Assembly: GCA_016713985.1 (NCBI GenBank)
Contig: JADJOD010000033.1
Location: 1 to 64,000 of the forward strand
Reading direction: 5' to 3'
DNA: 64,000 bases
DNA from: Lewinellaceae bacterium
GTDB taxonomy: Bacteria; Bacteroidota; Bacteroidia; Chitinophagales; Saprospiraceae
Shown here piece by piece: positions 29,501-42,700 of the stretch (positions within the stretch are counted from its first letter, which is position 1; each line of letters starts with the position of its first letter). The notes beneath the pieces are model-generated. The model saw nothing but the letters and a program-made list of their open reading frames with translations, did not search any database and was not told where the DNA came from. The position numbers were made by a program, and so were the translations under genes.

Positions 29501-32500
29501 CCTGGCAGCCAATACACCCGCGGTTGGTACCGGAGCCTGGAGCATCGTCACCGGTACGGGTGGCTCATTTGGCAACGCGACCAGCCCGGTTTCTACCTTC
29601 AGCGGTACGGCAGGCAATACCTACACGTTGCGCTGGACGATCTCGAATTCGCCTTGTGTGGCTTCGACGGACGACGTAACGATAAAATTCAACCGCAACC
29701 CGACAACGGCCAATGCGGGCCCGGACCAAACGGGCGCCACCACCTGCGGCCAAACCACGGTAACCCTTGTGGCCAATACACCCGCGGTTGGTACCGGGGC
29801 GTGGAGCATCGTCACCGGTACGGGTGGCTCATTTGGCAACGCGACCAGCCCGACTTCTACCTTCAGCGGCACGGCAGGCAATACCTACACGTTGCGCTGG
29901 ACGATCTCGAATGCACCTTGTGTGGCTTCGACCGACAACGTAATCATCACGTTCAACCGCAACCCGACGCCGGCCAACGCGGGCCCGGACCAAACGGGCG
30001 CCGCTACCTGTGGCCTGACCACGGTAACCCTGGCGGCCAATACACCTGCGGTTGGTACCGGAGCCTGGAGCATCGTCACCGGTACGGGTGGTTCATTCGG
30101 CAACGCGACCAGCCCGACTTCTACCTTCAGCGGCACGGCAGGCAATACCTACACCCTGCGCTGGACGACATCGAATTCGCCTTGTGTGGCTTCCACCGAC
30201 AACGTAATCATCACGTTCAACCGCAACCCGACGCCGGCCAACGCGGGCCCGGACCAAACGGGCGCCGCTACCTGTGGCCTGACCACGGTAACCCTGGCGG
30301 CCAATACACCCACGGTCGGTACCGGAGCCTGGAGCATCGTCACCGGCACGGGTGGTTCATTCGGCAACGCGACCAGCCCGACTTCTACCTTCAGCGGCAC
30401 GGCAGGCAATACCTACACCCTGCGCTGGACGATATCGAATTCGCCTTGTGTGGCTTCCACCGACAACGTAATCATCACGTTCAACCGCAACCCGACGCCG
30501 GCCAACGCAGGCCCGGACCAAACGGGCGCCACCACCTGCGGCCAAACCACGGTAACCCTTGTGGCCAATACACCCGCGGTTGGTACCGGAGCCTGGAGCA
30601 TCGTCACCGGCACGGGTGGTTCATTCGGCAACGCGACCAGCCCGACTTCTACCTTCAGCGGCACGGCAGGCAATACCTACACCCTGCGCTGGACGATATC
30701 GAATTCGCCTTGTGTGGCTTCCACCGACAACGTAATCATCACGTTCAACCGCAACCCGACGCCGGCCAACGCGGGCCCGGACCAAACGGGCGCCGCTACC
30801 TGTGGCCTGACCACGGTAACCCTGGCGGCCAATACACCTGCGGTTGGTACCGGAGCCTGGAGCATCGTCACCGGCACGGGTGGTTCATTCGGCAACGCGA
30901 CCAGCCCGACTTCTACCTTCAGCGGCACGGCAGGCAATACCTACACGTTGCGCTGGACGATCTCGAATGCACCTTGTGTGGCTTCGACCGACAACGTAAT
31001 CATCACGTTCAACCGCAACCCGACGCCGGCCAACGCGGGCCCGGACCAAACGGGCGCCGCTACCTGTGGCCTGACCACGGTAACCCTGGCGGCCAATACA
31101 CCCACGGTCGGTACCGGAGCCTGGAGCATCGTCACCGGTACGGGTGGTTCATTCGGCAACGCGACCAGCCCGACTTCTACCTTCAGCGGCACGGCAGGCA
31201 ATACCTACGCTGCGGACGATCTCGAATTCGCCTTGTGTGGCTTCGACCGACAACGTAATCATCACGTTCAACCGCAACCCGACGCCGGCCAACGCGGGCC
31301 CGGACCAAACGGGCGCCGCTACCTGTGGCCAAACCACGGTAACCCTGGCGGCCAATACACCCGCGGTCGGTACCGGAGCCTGGAGCATCGTCACCGGTAC
31401 GGGTGGTTCATTCGGCAACGCGACCAGCCCGACTTCTACCTTCAGCGGCACGGCAGGCAACACCTACACCCTGCGCTGGACGATCTCGAATTCACCATGT
31501 GTGGCTTCCACGGACGACATGAACATCACCTTTAATCAGAATCCGGCTGTGACTTGTCCGGAGGATTTGACCGTCAATTCCAGCGACCCGGCCTTTAGCC
31601 TGAGCGGCGGCAGTCCGGTGGGCGGCACGTACAGCGGCCCTGGCGTGAGCGGCGGCCTGTTCACTCCGGCGGTGGCGGGCGGTGGCAACCATACCATCAC
31701 GTATTCTTACACCACGGCAGCGGGTTGTTCGGGCTCTTGTACGTTTACCATCACGGTCAACACCAGCGTTTCCTGTCCGGCCAATTCCACGGTATGTATC
31801 AGTGAACCGGCATTTACCCTGAGTGGCGGCAGCCCTGCGGGCGGCACGTACAGCGGCTCTGGTGTGAGCAGCGGCCTGTTCAACCCCGCAATGGCTGGAG
31901 CCGGTACACATATTATCACGTATACCAACGGCGGATCCTGCACTTTTTCCATAACAGTAACGGCGCTGCCGACGCCGGCCAACGCCGGCGCGGATCAAAC
32001 CAATGAAGCCACCTGCGGCCAGACCCAGGTTACGCTGGCTGCCAATACACCGACCGTGGGCACGGGCGCCTGGAGCATCGTCACCGGTACGGGTGGTTCA
32101 TTCGGCAACGCGACCAGCCCGACTTCTACCTTCAGCGGTACGGCAGGCAATACCTACACCTTGCGCTGGACGATCTCGAATTCGCCTTGTGTGGCTTCGA
32201 CGGACAACGTAATCATCACGCTCAACCGCAACCCGACGCCGGCCAACGCGGGCCCGGACCAAACGGGCGCCGCTACCTGTGGCCTGACCACGGTAACCCT
32301 GGCGGCCAATACACCCACGGTCGGTACCGGAGCCTGGAGCATCGTCACCGGCACGGGTGGTTCATTTGGCAACGCGACCAGCCCGACTTCTACCTTCAGC
32401 GGTACGGCAGGCAATACCTACACCCTGCGCTGGACGACATCGAATTCGCCTTGTGTGGCTTCCACCGACAACGTAATCATCACGTTCAACCGCAACCCGA

Positions 32501-35500
32501 CGCCGGCCAACGCAGGCCCCGACCAAACGGGCGCCACCACCTGTGGCCAGACCCAGGTTACGCTGGCTGCCAATACACCAACCGTGGGCACGGGCGCCTG
32601 GAGCATCGTCACCGGTACGGGTGGTTCATTTGGCAACGCGACCAGCCCGACTTCTACCTTCAGCGGTACGGCAGGCAATACCTACACGTTGCGCTGGACG
32701 ATCTCGAATTCGCCTTGTGTGGCTTCTACGGACAACGTAACGATCACGTTCAACCGCAACCCGACGACGGCCAATGCGGGCCCGGACCAAACGGGCGCCA
32801 CCACCTGCGGCCAAACCACGGTAACCCTTGTGGCCAATACACCCACGGTCGGTACCGGGGCGTGGAGCATCGTCACCGGTACGGGTGGCTCATTTGGCAA
32901 CGCGACCAGCCCGACTTCTACCTTCAGCGGTACGGCAGGCAACACATACACCCTGCGCTGGACGATCTCGAATTCACCATGTGTGGCTTCCACGGACGAC
33001 ATGAACATCACCTTTAATCAGAATCCGGCTGTGACTTGTCCGGAGGATTTGACCGTCAATTCCAGCGACCCGGCCTTTAGCCTGAGCGGCGGCAGTCCGG
33101 TGGGCGGCACGTACAGCGGCCCTGGCGTGAGCGGTGGCCTGTTCACCCGGCGGTGGCGGGCGGTGGCAACCATACCATCACGTATTCTTACACCACGGCA
33201 GCGGGTTGTTCGGGCTCTTGCACGTTTACCATCACGGTCAACACCAGCGTTTCCTGTCCGGCCAATTCCACGGTATGTATCAGTGAACCGGCATTTACCC
33301 TGAGTGGCGGCAGCCCTGCGGGCGGCACGTACAGCGGCTCTGGTGTGAGCAGCGGCCTGTTCAACCCCGCAATGGCTGGAGCCGGTACACATATTATCAC
33401 GTATACCAATGGCGGATCCTGCACTTTTTCCATAACAGTAATGGCGCGCCGACGCCGGCCAACGCCGGCCCGGACCAAACGGGCGCCACCACCTGTGGCC
33501 AGACCCAGGTTACGCTGGCTGCCAATACACCAACCGTGGGCACGGGCGCGTGGAGCATCGTCACCGGTACGGGTGGCTCATTTGGCAACGCGACCAGCCC
33601 GACTTCTACCTTCAGCGGTACGGCAGGCAACACATACACCCTGCGCTGGACGATCTCGAATTCACCATGTGTGGCTTCCACGGACGACATGAACATCACC
33701 TTTAATCAGAATCCGGCTGTGACTTGTCCGGAGGATTTGACCGTCAATTCCAGCGACCCGGCCTTTAGCCTGAGCGGCGGCAGTCCGGTGGGCGGCACGT
33801 ACAGCGGCCCTGGCGTGAGCGGCGGCCTGTTCACTCCGGCGGTGGCGGGCGGTGGCAACCATACCATCACGTATTCTTACACCACGGCAGCGGGTTGTTC
33901 GGGCTCTTGCACGTTTACCATCACGGTCAACACCAGCGTTTCCTGTCCGGCCAATTCCACGGTATGTATCAGTGAACCGGCATTTACCCTGAGTGGCGGC
34001 AGCCCTGCGGGGCGGCACGTACAGCGGCCCTGGTGTGAGCAGCGGCCTGTTCAACCCCGCAATGGCTGGAGCCGGTACACATATTATCACGTATTTTTTC
34101 CATAACAGTAATGGCGCTGCCGACGCCGGCCAACGCCGGCGCGGATCAAACCAATGAAGCCACCTGTGGCCAGACCCAGGTTACGCTGGCTGCCAATACA
34201 CCGACCGTGGGCACGGGCGCGTGGAGCATCGTCACCGGTACGGGTGGTTCATTTGGCAACGCGACCAGCCCGACTTCTACCTTCAGCGGTACGGCGGGTA
34301 ATACCTACACCTTGCGCTGGACGATCTCGAATTCACCATGTGTGGCTTCCACGGACGACATGAACATCACCTTTAATCAGAATCCGGCTGTGACTTGTCC
34401 GGAGGATTTGACCGTCAATTCCAGCGACCCGGCCTTTAGCCTGAGCGGCGGCAGTCCGGTGGGCGGCACGTACAGCGGCCCTGGCGTGAGCGGCGGCCTG
34501 TTCACTCCGGCGGTGGCGGGCGGTGGTGCGCACACCATCACGTATTCTTACACCACGGCAGCGGGTTGTCCGGGCTCTTGCACGTTTACCATCACGGTCA
34601 ACACCAGCGTTTCCTGCCCGGCCAATTCCACAGTTTGTATCAGTGAACCGGCATTTACCCTGAGTGGCGGCAGCCCTGCGGGCGGCACGTACAGTGGCCC
34701 TGGTGTGAGCAGCGGCCTGTTCAACCCCGCAATGGCTGGAGCCGGTACACATATTATCACGTATACCAATGGCGGATCCTGCACTTTTTCCATAACAGTA
34801 ATGGCGCTGCCGACGCCGGCCAACGCCGGCGCGGATCAAACCAATGAAGCCACCTGTGGCCAGACCCAGGTTACGCTGGCTGCCAATACACCAACCGTGG
34901 GCACGGGCGCCTGGAGCATCGTCACCGGCACAGGTGGTTCATTCGCCAATACAGGCAGCCCCACGTCCACCTTTAACGGTACGTCAGGCTCAACGTATAC
35001 CCTGCGCTGGACAATCTCCAATACCTCTTGCCCGGCTTCCACCGATGAAACCGTGGTGACATTTAACCAAACTCCGGCGGTTTCCTGTCCGGATAACCTC
35101 ACCGTAAATGCCGGTGACCTGGCGTTTACCCTGAGCGGCGGCAGTCCGGTAGGCGGTATGTACAGCGGCCCTGGTGTGAGCGGTGGCCTGTTTAACCCCG
35201 CAACGGCCGGGACAGGTACCCACGCGATTACGTACACCTACACCAACGCATCGGGTTGCACGGGCGCCTGTACGTTTACCATCACGGTCAATTCCGGTGA
35301 CGCTTCCGTTCAGATCAGCGGCGTGGTTATCTGGGAGCACGACGGCAGCAGCGGTGTGGGCAGCACGACCGTTAGTCTGAGCGGCGACCAATCCGACTCG
35401 GTAACAACACTGGCCAGTGGGCTTTACAGTCTCAGCGCCATTTCCGGGAGCAATTTCACCGTCCAACCGGCAAAGAACATCAACAAACTCAACGGTTTGA

Positions 35501-36546
35501 CCTCCGCAGACGTGACGGCCATTCAGCAGCACGTGGCCAACGTCAACCTGTTGCCGGCACCGTTCAAACGGATCGCCGCAGACGTGAACAAAAGCAACAC
35601 CATCACCTCGCTCGACGCCACGCTTGTCAACCAGGCCCTGCTGGGCAACCAGTCGGCGCTCAACCAGATTACTTCCTGGCGTTTTGTGCCGGCTTCGTAC
35701 ACGTTCCCCAACCCGAATGTACCTTGGGGTTTCCCGGAGCAAATTGAATTGTCTGGCGTCAACGGCGTCATAGAAGGACAGGACTTCAAGGGCGTCAAAC
35801 TGGGCGACGTGGTGAGTACCTGGGCGAATCCGGCGAATTTTGGCGGCGGCCAGCCACTTGTGTTGCGGGCAGAGGACCGGGCGCTGGAGGCTGGATCAGA
35901 GGTGATCGCGGAGTTTCGGGCCGATCAACTGGATGACCTGTCTTCCTTCCAGTTCGCGTTGTACTTTAACCCGGAGCAGTTGCAATTGCTTGACATAGAG
36001 CCTTTAACGGAATTGCCGATGTCGGCGGACAACTTTGGCACCTACCATGTGTCCGACGGAGAAATCCGGGTAGTCTGGGCGCAGGCGGAAGGTGTGTTTG
36101 TGGAGGAAGCAACTCCGGTTTTCCGTCTGATATTCAAGGTGTTGGAAACAGGTGGTGCCCTCAGCGAAGCGTTGCAACTGGCAGAAGAAGTGCTCGAAGG
36201 TCATGTGTATACGAGCACGCTGGCGGACAACAAGGTAAAACTTCAGTTTACAGGTACCACAAGCGCTGGCGATCCGGTTGTGCAGCCGCGGGTCGAGTTG
36301 CTGCAAAACCGCCCCAACCCCTTCAACGGCGTGACAACGATTTCATTTGTCCTTCCGCAGGAATCAGTAGCACAGTTGCGGGTGTACGACGCCTCGGGCC
36401 GTGTGTTGTTTTCACAGCAGAAAAACTACCCGGCGGGCAAACAGGAGGAAACACTCGAACTGGAAGGCGCGAGTGGGGTATTGTACTACGAACTGACGAC
36501 GCTTTCGGGGGTATTGACCCGAAAAATGACCCTGTTGCAAGAATAG
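26589..36546 (+). CDS. Giant repetitive T9SS surface adhesin (multiple indels)
   Basis: Surface protein, about 3327 aa when five indels are undone: 5 bp lost near 31208, single bases lost near 33146 and 33446, one gained near 34010, 20 bp lost near 34093. With these the frame is open from ATG 26589. Order: signal region (IRFVFLLASLLLLAGILDA); about 650 aa of N/G/T-rich beta-helix-like sequence (AGIPDINDDVTIPN, many NSGTxxNN motifs); about 18 PKD-like repeats of 88 aa (ANAGPDQTGATTCG, WSIVTGTGGSFGNA); interspersed modules with SGGSPVGGTYSGPGVSGGLF; then an Ig-like domain, dockerin-like segment (KNINKLNGLTSADVTAIQQH), cohesin-like domain and T9SS sorting domain (LLQNRPNPFNGVTTISFVLP). Likely adhesion or matrix formation. 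First of five same-strand genes of a surface/sensor locus. Confidence 0.85.
28652..31550 (+). repeat. 264-bp tandem repeat block, 11 units
   Basis: Units start at about 28652, 28916, 29180, 29444, 29708, 29972, 30236, 30500, 30764, 31028 and 31287; the last spacing is 259 because of a 5-bp loss. Units 3-11 are nearly identical in DNA, units 1-2 more diverged, so copies have been homogenised recently. Each unit encodes one 88-aa PKD-like repeat of the adhesin. Confidence 0.93.
31975..35070 (+). repeat. Second repeat block with higher-order (about 690-bp) units
   Basis: Four more 264-bp units (31975, 32237, 32500, 32764), then three copies of a composite unit made of one 264-bp repeat plus a roughly 430-bp module encoding GTYSGPGVSGGLF-type sequence. 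Composite boundaries lie near 33000, 33690 and 34365. The module also occurs once at 31520-31975 and in a diverged form at 35075-35300. Small indels cluster here. Confidence 0.85.
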
Positions 36547-36629
36547 TTCAAGACTTCACAAGAATCTTGAAGGGTTGCCGGCTGACCCCGACAGCAACGT
36601 TACCTCTGAAAACAGGTATAAAACTCCGT

Positions 36630-36657
36630 ACGGGCGGACAAAAAGTTGTCCGCCCGT
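36630..36657 (+). terminator. Perfect 12-bp hairpin between adhesin and kinase genes
   Basis: Arms ACGGGCGGACAA (36630-36641) and its exact complement (36646-36657), four-base loop. It follows the adhesin stop by about 85 bp. There is no strong T-tract, so it may be a weak terminator or an mRNA-stabilising hairpin. The remaining part of 36547-36829 has no gene. Confidence 0.5.
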
Positions 36658-36829
36658 TGCAGAGATAAATGGTGCCGGACACAAAAAACACATGCGCATC
36701 CGCCTGGCGCCCGTCATAACATGGTTGCAATTTTGCCTGCAATTTTAACGACTGTTGGACCCCCTGAAGAAGAAGACAGAAAAAGAATCGCTGCAGTTCG
36801 TTTTCTTTGCTTTGCCAATTCGACCGCCA

Positions 36830-39569
36830 TTGAAAAAACAAGCGCTATTTTTCATTTTTTTGCTCGCCAGTGCCTTCGTATCCGGACAAACACCCGTGCT
36901 GCAAGATTCCCTGAAAGTATGGCTCCGCGCTGCTATGGATTTGTACGATCAGGGCGACCATGCCAAAAGTGCGGAAATGGCCCTGAAATGTGTAGAAGTA
37001 GCCGAAAAAGAAGGCGTCAAGGGAATAGTGGGCAGGGCGTATCATTGTCTGGCCCGCGGTGCATTCCAGGTGCAGGATTTTGAAAAAGGTATGAAATACG
37101 CCCGGCAGGCACTCCGCATCAACCGGCAGGAGAATGACTACAACGCAGTCGGCGATGTTTGCACGGTCATGGCTACCCTGCATCTGGCTACCAACCAACT
37201 GGATTCCGCCTACCGATACGGCGAACTGGCGCTACACAACTACCGACAAGGGGGCAATGAGCAGGGCGAAGTGCTTGCCCACACAAAAATGGGTCATGTC
37301 TTCAACCTCCGTGGTGAATACGAAAAGGCCACGCCCTATTACCTGCGCGCTTATGAACTGGCCCGAAAAGACACCCTCTCGCGGGCTTTTATGACCGCCA
37401 ACATCTGCCTTGCCAGCAACTACATCTATCGGAAAATGCCCGATAAAGCGCTTCAGCACAACCGAAAATGTTACGAGATTGCCAAAGCGCTCAACATGTT
37501 CTATGAACAGAGCACCGCACTCCATTATTTTTCCGGCATCTACGAACTCAAAGGTGACTACAAAAACGCGCTTGAATACCAGCGGCTGTATTCGGAAATC
37601 CGCGACTCGGCGATGAACGCCGAGCGGGTCAAACAGGTAAAAGAACTGGAAATCAAGTACGAAGCCGCCCAAAGGGAGGACGAAATTCAGTTGCTGGAGA
37701 ACGACAAATCCCGCCAGCGGGCCTTCATCTGGGCGACTTTGACTACGCTGGCCCTGCTGCTTTTTGTGGCAGTACAAATTTATCGCTCCTACCGCCGCCG
37801 CACCAGCGACAACCGAAAACTGACTGCCGTCAACATCTCGCTCGAAGCGGAAAAAATCAAAACCGAACAACAACTTGCCGAAGAGGCCCGCGAACGCGAA
37901 CGCCTCAATGAAATGGATGCGTTCAAAACCCGGTTTTTTACCAACATCAGCCACGAATTCCGCACTCCGCTCACCGTAATCCTCGGTATGGCCGAACAAT
38001 TAGAAAAAGGCGTTGCCTGGAAAGATGGCCCGGAATCAGGCCGGCACATCGCCCTGATCAAACGCAACGGGCAAAACCTCCTGCGCCTCATCAACGAGAT
38101 ATTGGATTTGGCAAAATTGGAAAGCAATGCGCTAAAAATGAACTATGTAAAAGGCGATGTGCTTGCCTTACCTGCGCTATATCGCCGAGAGTATGCACTC
38201 CCTTGCCGATACCAAAAATGTGCAATTGCGCGTGGAAAACAGCCGGGATAGCATCGTGATGGACTACGACCCGGAGCGCCTGTTGCAAATTGTACACAAC
38301 CTGCTCTCTAACGCCATCAAATTCACGCCCGCCGGCGGGGAAGTGGTGATGAAACTGGAAACTGGAAATTCGAAATTCGAAAATGGAAATGGGAAAATGG
38401 AAAATGGGGATATGGAGCAATTTCCAATTTCCAGTTCCCCATTTCTCATTTCTATCTCCGATACCGGTGTCGGCATAACGCCAGAAGAATTGCCGCTGGT
38501 GTTCGACCGGTTTTTTCAAGCCAAAAACCAGGAAAAAACAAAAACAGGCGGCACGGGCATCGGCCTGTCGTTGACACGCGAACTGGTACGCGCCATGAAC
38601 GGCGATATTTCAGTGGAGAGCAGGGTAGGCGCCGGAACAACTTTTAAAGTTGAATTGCCGGTTGCAAACAAGGCAGAACTTGCGACAGAATCCGTTCCTG
38701 CAGCAAGATTTATGGCTTCAGACGGGCTTGCGCATCATTTGAAGGTGGAAACCCTCACACACAACCTGGAAGCAGGAAGTCATCTGCTCATCATCGAAGA
38801 TAACCCGGACGTGGTGGAATACCTGGCGGCCTGCCTCGGTAAATGCTACCACCTCGATTTCGCTTACGACGGCCAGGCTGGCATCGAAAAAGCCATCGCC
38901 ACAATTCCCGATCTCATCATATCCGACGTGATGATGCCCGAAAAAGACGGTTTCGAGGTAGTGGAAACACTAAAAAACGACGAGCGCACCAGTCACATCC
39001 CCATCATTTTGCTCACCGCCCGGTCCACTGTTGCCGATCGCATTGCCGGGCTGAAACGCGGCGCCGATGCCTATCTGGCCAAACCCTTTGTGGAAGAAGA
39101 ATTGCTGGTGGTGGCAACCGGTTTGATGGAAACCCGCCGGAAGCTACAGGAAAAATACCGGCATACAGACCTGGAAACCGCACCTGCTGTGGCAGCACAG
39201 AACCCCGAAGCGACCGAACAAAAATCCTTCTTTGACCTTGAAAACCTTTTTCTGCAAAAAGTGATCGCCCTGATCGACGCGCACCTCGACGACGCTGAAT
39301 TCGGCAACGCCGAACTCAGCCGCAAAATGCTCATGAGCGAGTCGCAGCTGCACCGAAAAATCAAGGCCCTGACCGACTTGTCGCTTTCGGTCTTTATCCG
39401 CAGCGTCCGGCTCCGGCGTGGCCGCGTCCTGCTGCAAACCACCCACCTGACCGTCTCCGAAATTGCCTACTCCGTAGGCTTCACTGACCTCGCGTATTTC
39501 TCCCGTACATTCTCTGCCGAGTTCGGAACAGCCCCTTCAACCTTCAGAAAAGAAGGATTGCAAGAATAG
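36830..39569 (+). CDS. Hybrid histidine kinase with TPR sensor and AraC output (frameshifted)
   Basis: One-protein two-component regulator of about 912 aa after removing an extra T at 38168-38169. TTG at 36830 is the preferred start since it opens a signal peptide (KKQALFFIFLLASAFVSG); TTG 36755 is also in frame. Order: TPR repeats (about residues 40-290, e.g. AYRYGELALHNYRQGGNEQG), a transmembrane helix (AFIWATLTTLALLLFVAVQI), HisKA with NISHEFRTPLTVILG, HATPase with NLLSNAIKFTPAGG, a receiver with phospho-Asp in DLIISDVMMPEKDGFEV, and an AraC-type HTH (VSEIAYSVGFTDLAYFSRTF). A repeat-derived insertion lies in the ATPase domain. Placed between two surface-protein genes it may control, which is inferred from position. 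Confidence 0.88.
38359..38444 (+). repeat. In-frame repeat insertion in HATPase domain
   Basis: About 85 bp rich in GGAAATGG and GAAAATGG motifs, with an 11-bp perfect inverted repeat (38360-38370 and 38426-38436). It encodes a low-complexity segment (ENGNGKMENGDM) between VVMKLET and LISISDTGVG, where kinases of this type normally have only a short loop. Limits are approximate. Confidence 0.6.
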
Positions 39570-39739
39570 TCCAAGGTTTTGCCAGAATAATGAAAGGGCT
39601 GCGGGCGCCCCTGCCCGCACTTTTGCCTCCGAATTCAGATAGTTCATCTCCGAACGGGAGGGCTGAAGGCTTCCTCCAGGCCCTCTCACTTCGGAGAGAA
39701 TTTTTCACACTTGATTTTCACAAAATTCTGGAGATGAAA

Positions 39740-42700
39740 ATGATCAAATTTCCCCGCACGGCTCATAATGCCGTTTCCCTATCCTGTCAGTTGGTGCAGC
39801 GCCTTCGCCGGTTGTCTGCGGCAGTTGTGTTCCTGTTCTTTTTGGGTGTCGCTCCGCTTGATGCCCAGGTAAAACTTTGGGGCCTGGCCTCCGATGGCGC
39901 TTCGGGCTTTGGCTCCGTGTTCAATCTCAATGTCGATGGCACTGACTTTAGTGCGTACGCACTACCGGGCATTGCCGGACAATCGCCGGTCTACGCCACT
40001 CCGTTGAAAGCCACGAACGGCAAGTTTTACGGAGTCACCAACGATGGCGGCCTCGATGGCGGCGGTGTTTTGTTCGAGTACGACCCGGCTGGAGCCGGCA
40101 CCTACAAAGTGTTGCATTATTTTCAGTACCAGAGCGGCTATTATGGCATTGGCTCGCTGCTCGAATCGGGCGGCAAGTTATACGGGATGACCATGGGGGG
40201 CGGCGATTTTGATTCCGGTGTTATATTTGAATACGACCCTGCCGGGGCCGGCACATATACCGTGCTGCATCATTTTGAAATCGCTACCGGCAATGGCCCG
40301 ATTGGCTCGCTGCTCGAATCGGGCGGCAAACTTTACGGGGTTACGTTTACCGGTGGCACCGGCGGCGTCGGGGTGTTTTTCGAATACGACCTTTCCAGTG
40401 ATACTTACACGGTATTGCATGATTTTCAATATGGCAACGGCAGTTTTGGCATCGGAAAGCCGGTTGAAAAAAATGGCAAATTTTATGGCCTGACGTATGG
40501 CGGCGGCGTATCTGATGTCGGAGTGATTTACGAACTTGACCCATCTGGCAATACCTACACTGTGCTGCACAACTTTGAGAGTGCAACAGGGTCTTCGCCT
40601 TACGGCAGCCTGATCGAGTCGGGTGGCAAGTTTTACGGGATGACTCAATTCGGCGGTACCAATTTAGATGGCGGCGTACTGTTCGAATTTGACCCTGCAG
40701 GCAGCGGCACCTACACTGCATTGTACAGTTTCGCCTATGCAAGCGGCTCAAACCCTTTGGGTACGCTGCTCGAATCGGGCGGCAAGTTTTATGGCATGAC
40801 CCCTTTTGGCGGCAGTTTTGAAAATGGCGCCATGTTTGAATACGATCCGGCCGGAAGTGGTACCTACACGGTGTTGCATGACTTTGATTCCAACACCGGA
40901 TCCACCCCCCAGGGAGGCCTGATCGAATCGGACGGCAAGCTTTACGGCTTGACCAACAGTGGCGGTCTGTCCAGTGGCGTATTCTTCGAATACGACCCTG
41001 CCGGAAGCGGTACTTATACCGTGAAATTTGCATTTACAGACGCTCCGATCGGCAATGATCCCCTGGGCCGCCTGATCAAATCGGGCGATAAATTCTACGG
41101 AACAGCACGGGACGGCGGCACGTATGATGACGGTGTGATCTTCGAATACGACCCTGCCGGAGACGGCACCTACACAGTGCTGCATCATTTTGAAGACGAA
41201 AACGGCGTCAGCCCGTATGGAGGCCTGACCGAGTCGGGCGGCAAGTTTTACGGAACAACACGGTTCGGAGGCGACGACGACGGTGGCTCATTGTTCGTTT
41301 ACGATCCTTCCACCAGTACCCAGGCAGTGCTGCATAGTTTTGACTACACAAACGGCGCTGATCCAACGAGTAACTTGATCGAGGCAGGTGGTAAATTTTA
41401 CGGGACAGGCAATACTGGCGGTGAATTTTTCGAAGGTGTCATCTTCGAATATGATCCGGCCGGCGCCGGTACGTACACCGTGTTGCATCAGTTTGATTTC
41501 ACCAACGGTGCCGGACCCTACGGCGGTCTGGTCGAGATGGGGGGCAAGTTTTATGGAACGGCGCTTTACGGCGGTAATGATTATTCCGGGGTGTTGTACG
41601 AATACGACCCTTCGGGAAGTGGTACCTATACCGTCCTGCATCATTTCATATATTCGAACGACGGCAGTGAACCTCAAGGTACCTTGATCGTGTCGGGCGG
41701 CAAACTGTACGGCACGGCACGCAGGGGCGGCGTTAATGACGCCGGCACAATATTCGAATTTGATCCCTCCGGCGGCGGAACATTCACCACCCTGCACCAT
41801 TTCGAAGCGGCTACCGGCAGCGCCCCCGAAGCAGGGCTGACTGAATCGGGCGGCATGTTTTACGGAACGGCAACAGAAGGCGGCGACTACAACGGCGGCG
41901 TGATATTCGAATACGGCCTGGCCGGGCCGACCTATACGGTCATCAGGCATTTGAGCAATCAGGATGGCGTCAATCCTGCCAGCCAGCTCCTGGCTGTCGA
42001 TGAGACTCCTGTCACAACTGTGAGCGGCAAACTGATCTGGGAAAACGACGACGCGACCGGTGTGGGTAATGTCACCGTCACCCTGAGCGGCGACCAAAGC
42101 GGTTCTGCAACGACCACCGCTGCCGGAACTTATTCGTTTACGGTTGCGCCGGGTTCGGACCTGACCATCACGCCCGCCAAAAACATCAATAAACTCAACG
42201 GCCTGACGACCGCCGACGTCACGCGTATCCATCGCCACGTGGCCAACATCGAACTCCTGACCGATCCCTACAAGATCGTGGCCGCCGACGTCAACAAAAC
42301 CAACAGCGTGACCTCTCAGGATGCTTCCATCATCAACCAGGCCCTGCTGGGCAACCCCTCGGCGCTCAACCAGATTAAAACTTCGTGGCGATTTGTCCCG
42401 GTTTCGCACAACCTCAACATCCCGCCCTGGGGCTTTCCTGAAAACCTCACACTTTCAAATGTCAGCGGCAGCCTGCCCAACCAGGACTTCTACGGCATCA
42501 AAACGGGTGACGTGGTATCACCCTTCACCAACCCCGCCAACCTGCAAGGGGAAGGATTTGTGTTGTCGGTGCAGGACCAGTCGCTGGAAGCCGGCGCGCA
42601 AGTGACGGTGACGTTCAGCGCCGCGCAGTTCAACGACCTGGCCGCCCTGCAATTTGCGCTGCGTTTTGATGCGGATAAACTGGCGCTGGCCGACATCGCG

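Noticed and set aside
29273..31258. A 661-codon plus-strand open frame inside the adhesin gene, rich in PGPNGR and QPQPDAGQ
   Set aside because: It is the second frame of the 264-bp repeats. Since the unit is a multiple of three and lacks stops in that frame, it stays open by chance. The frame with PKD-like repeats has a signal peptide and T9SS domain.
29093..31463. A series of almost identical 86-codon minus-strand frames (MPAVPLKVEVGLV type) every 264 bp
   Set aside because: They are antisense readings of the same repeat and occur once per unit; no ribosome-binding or family evidence.
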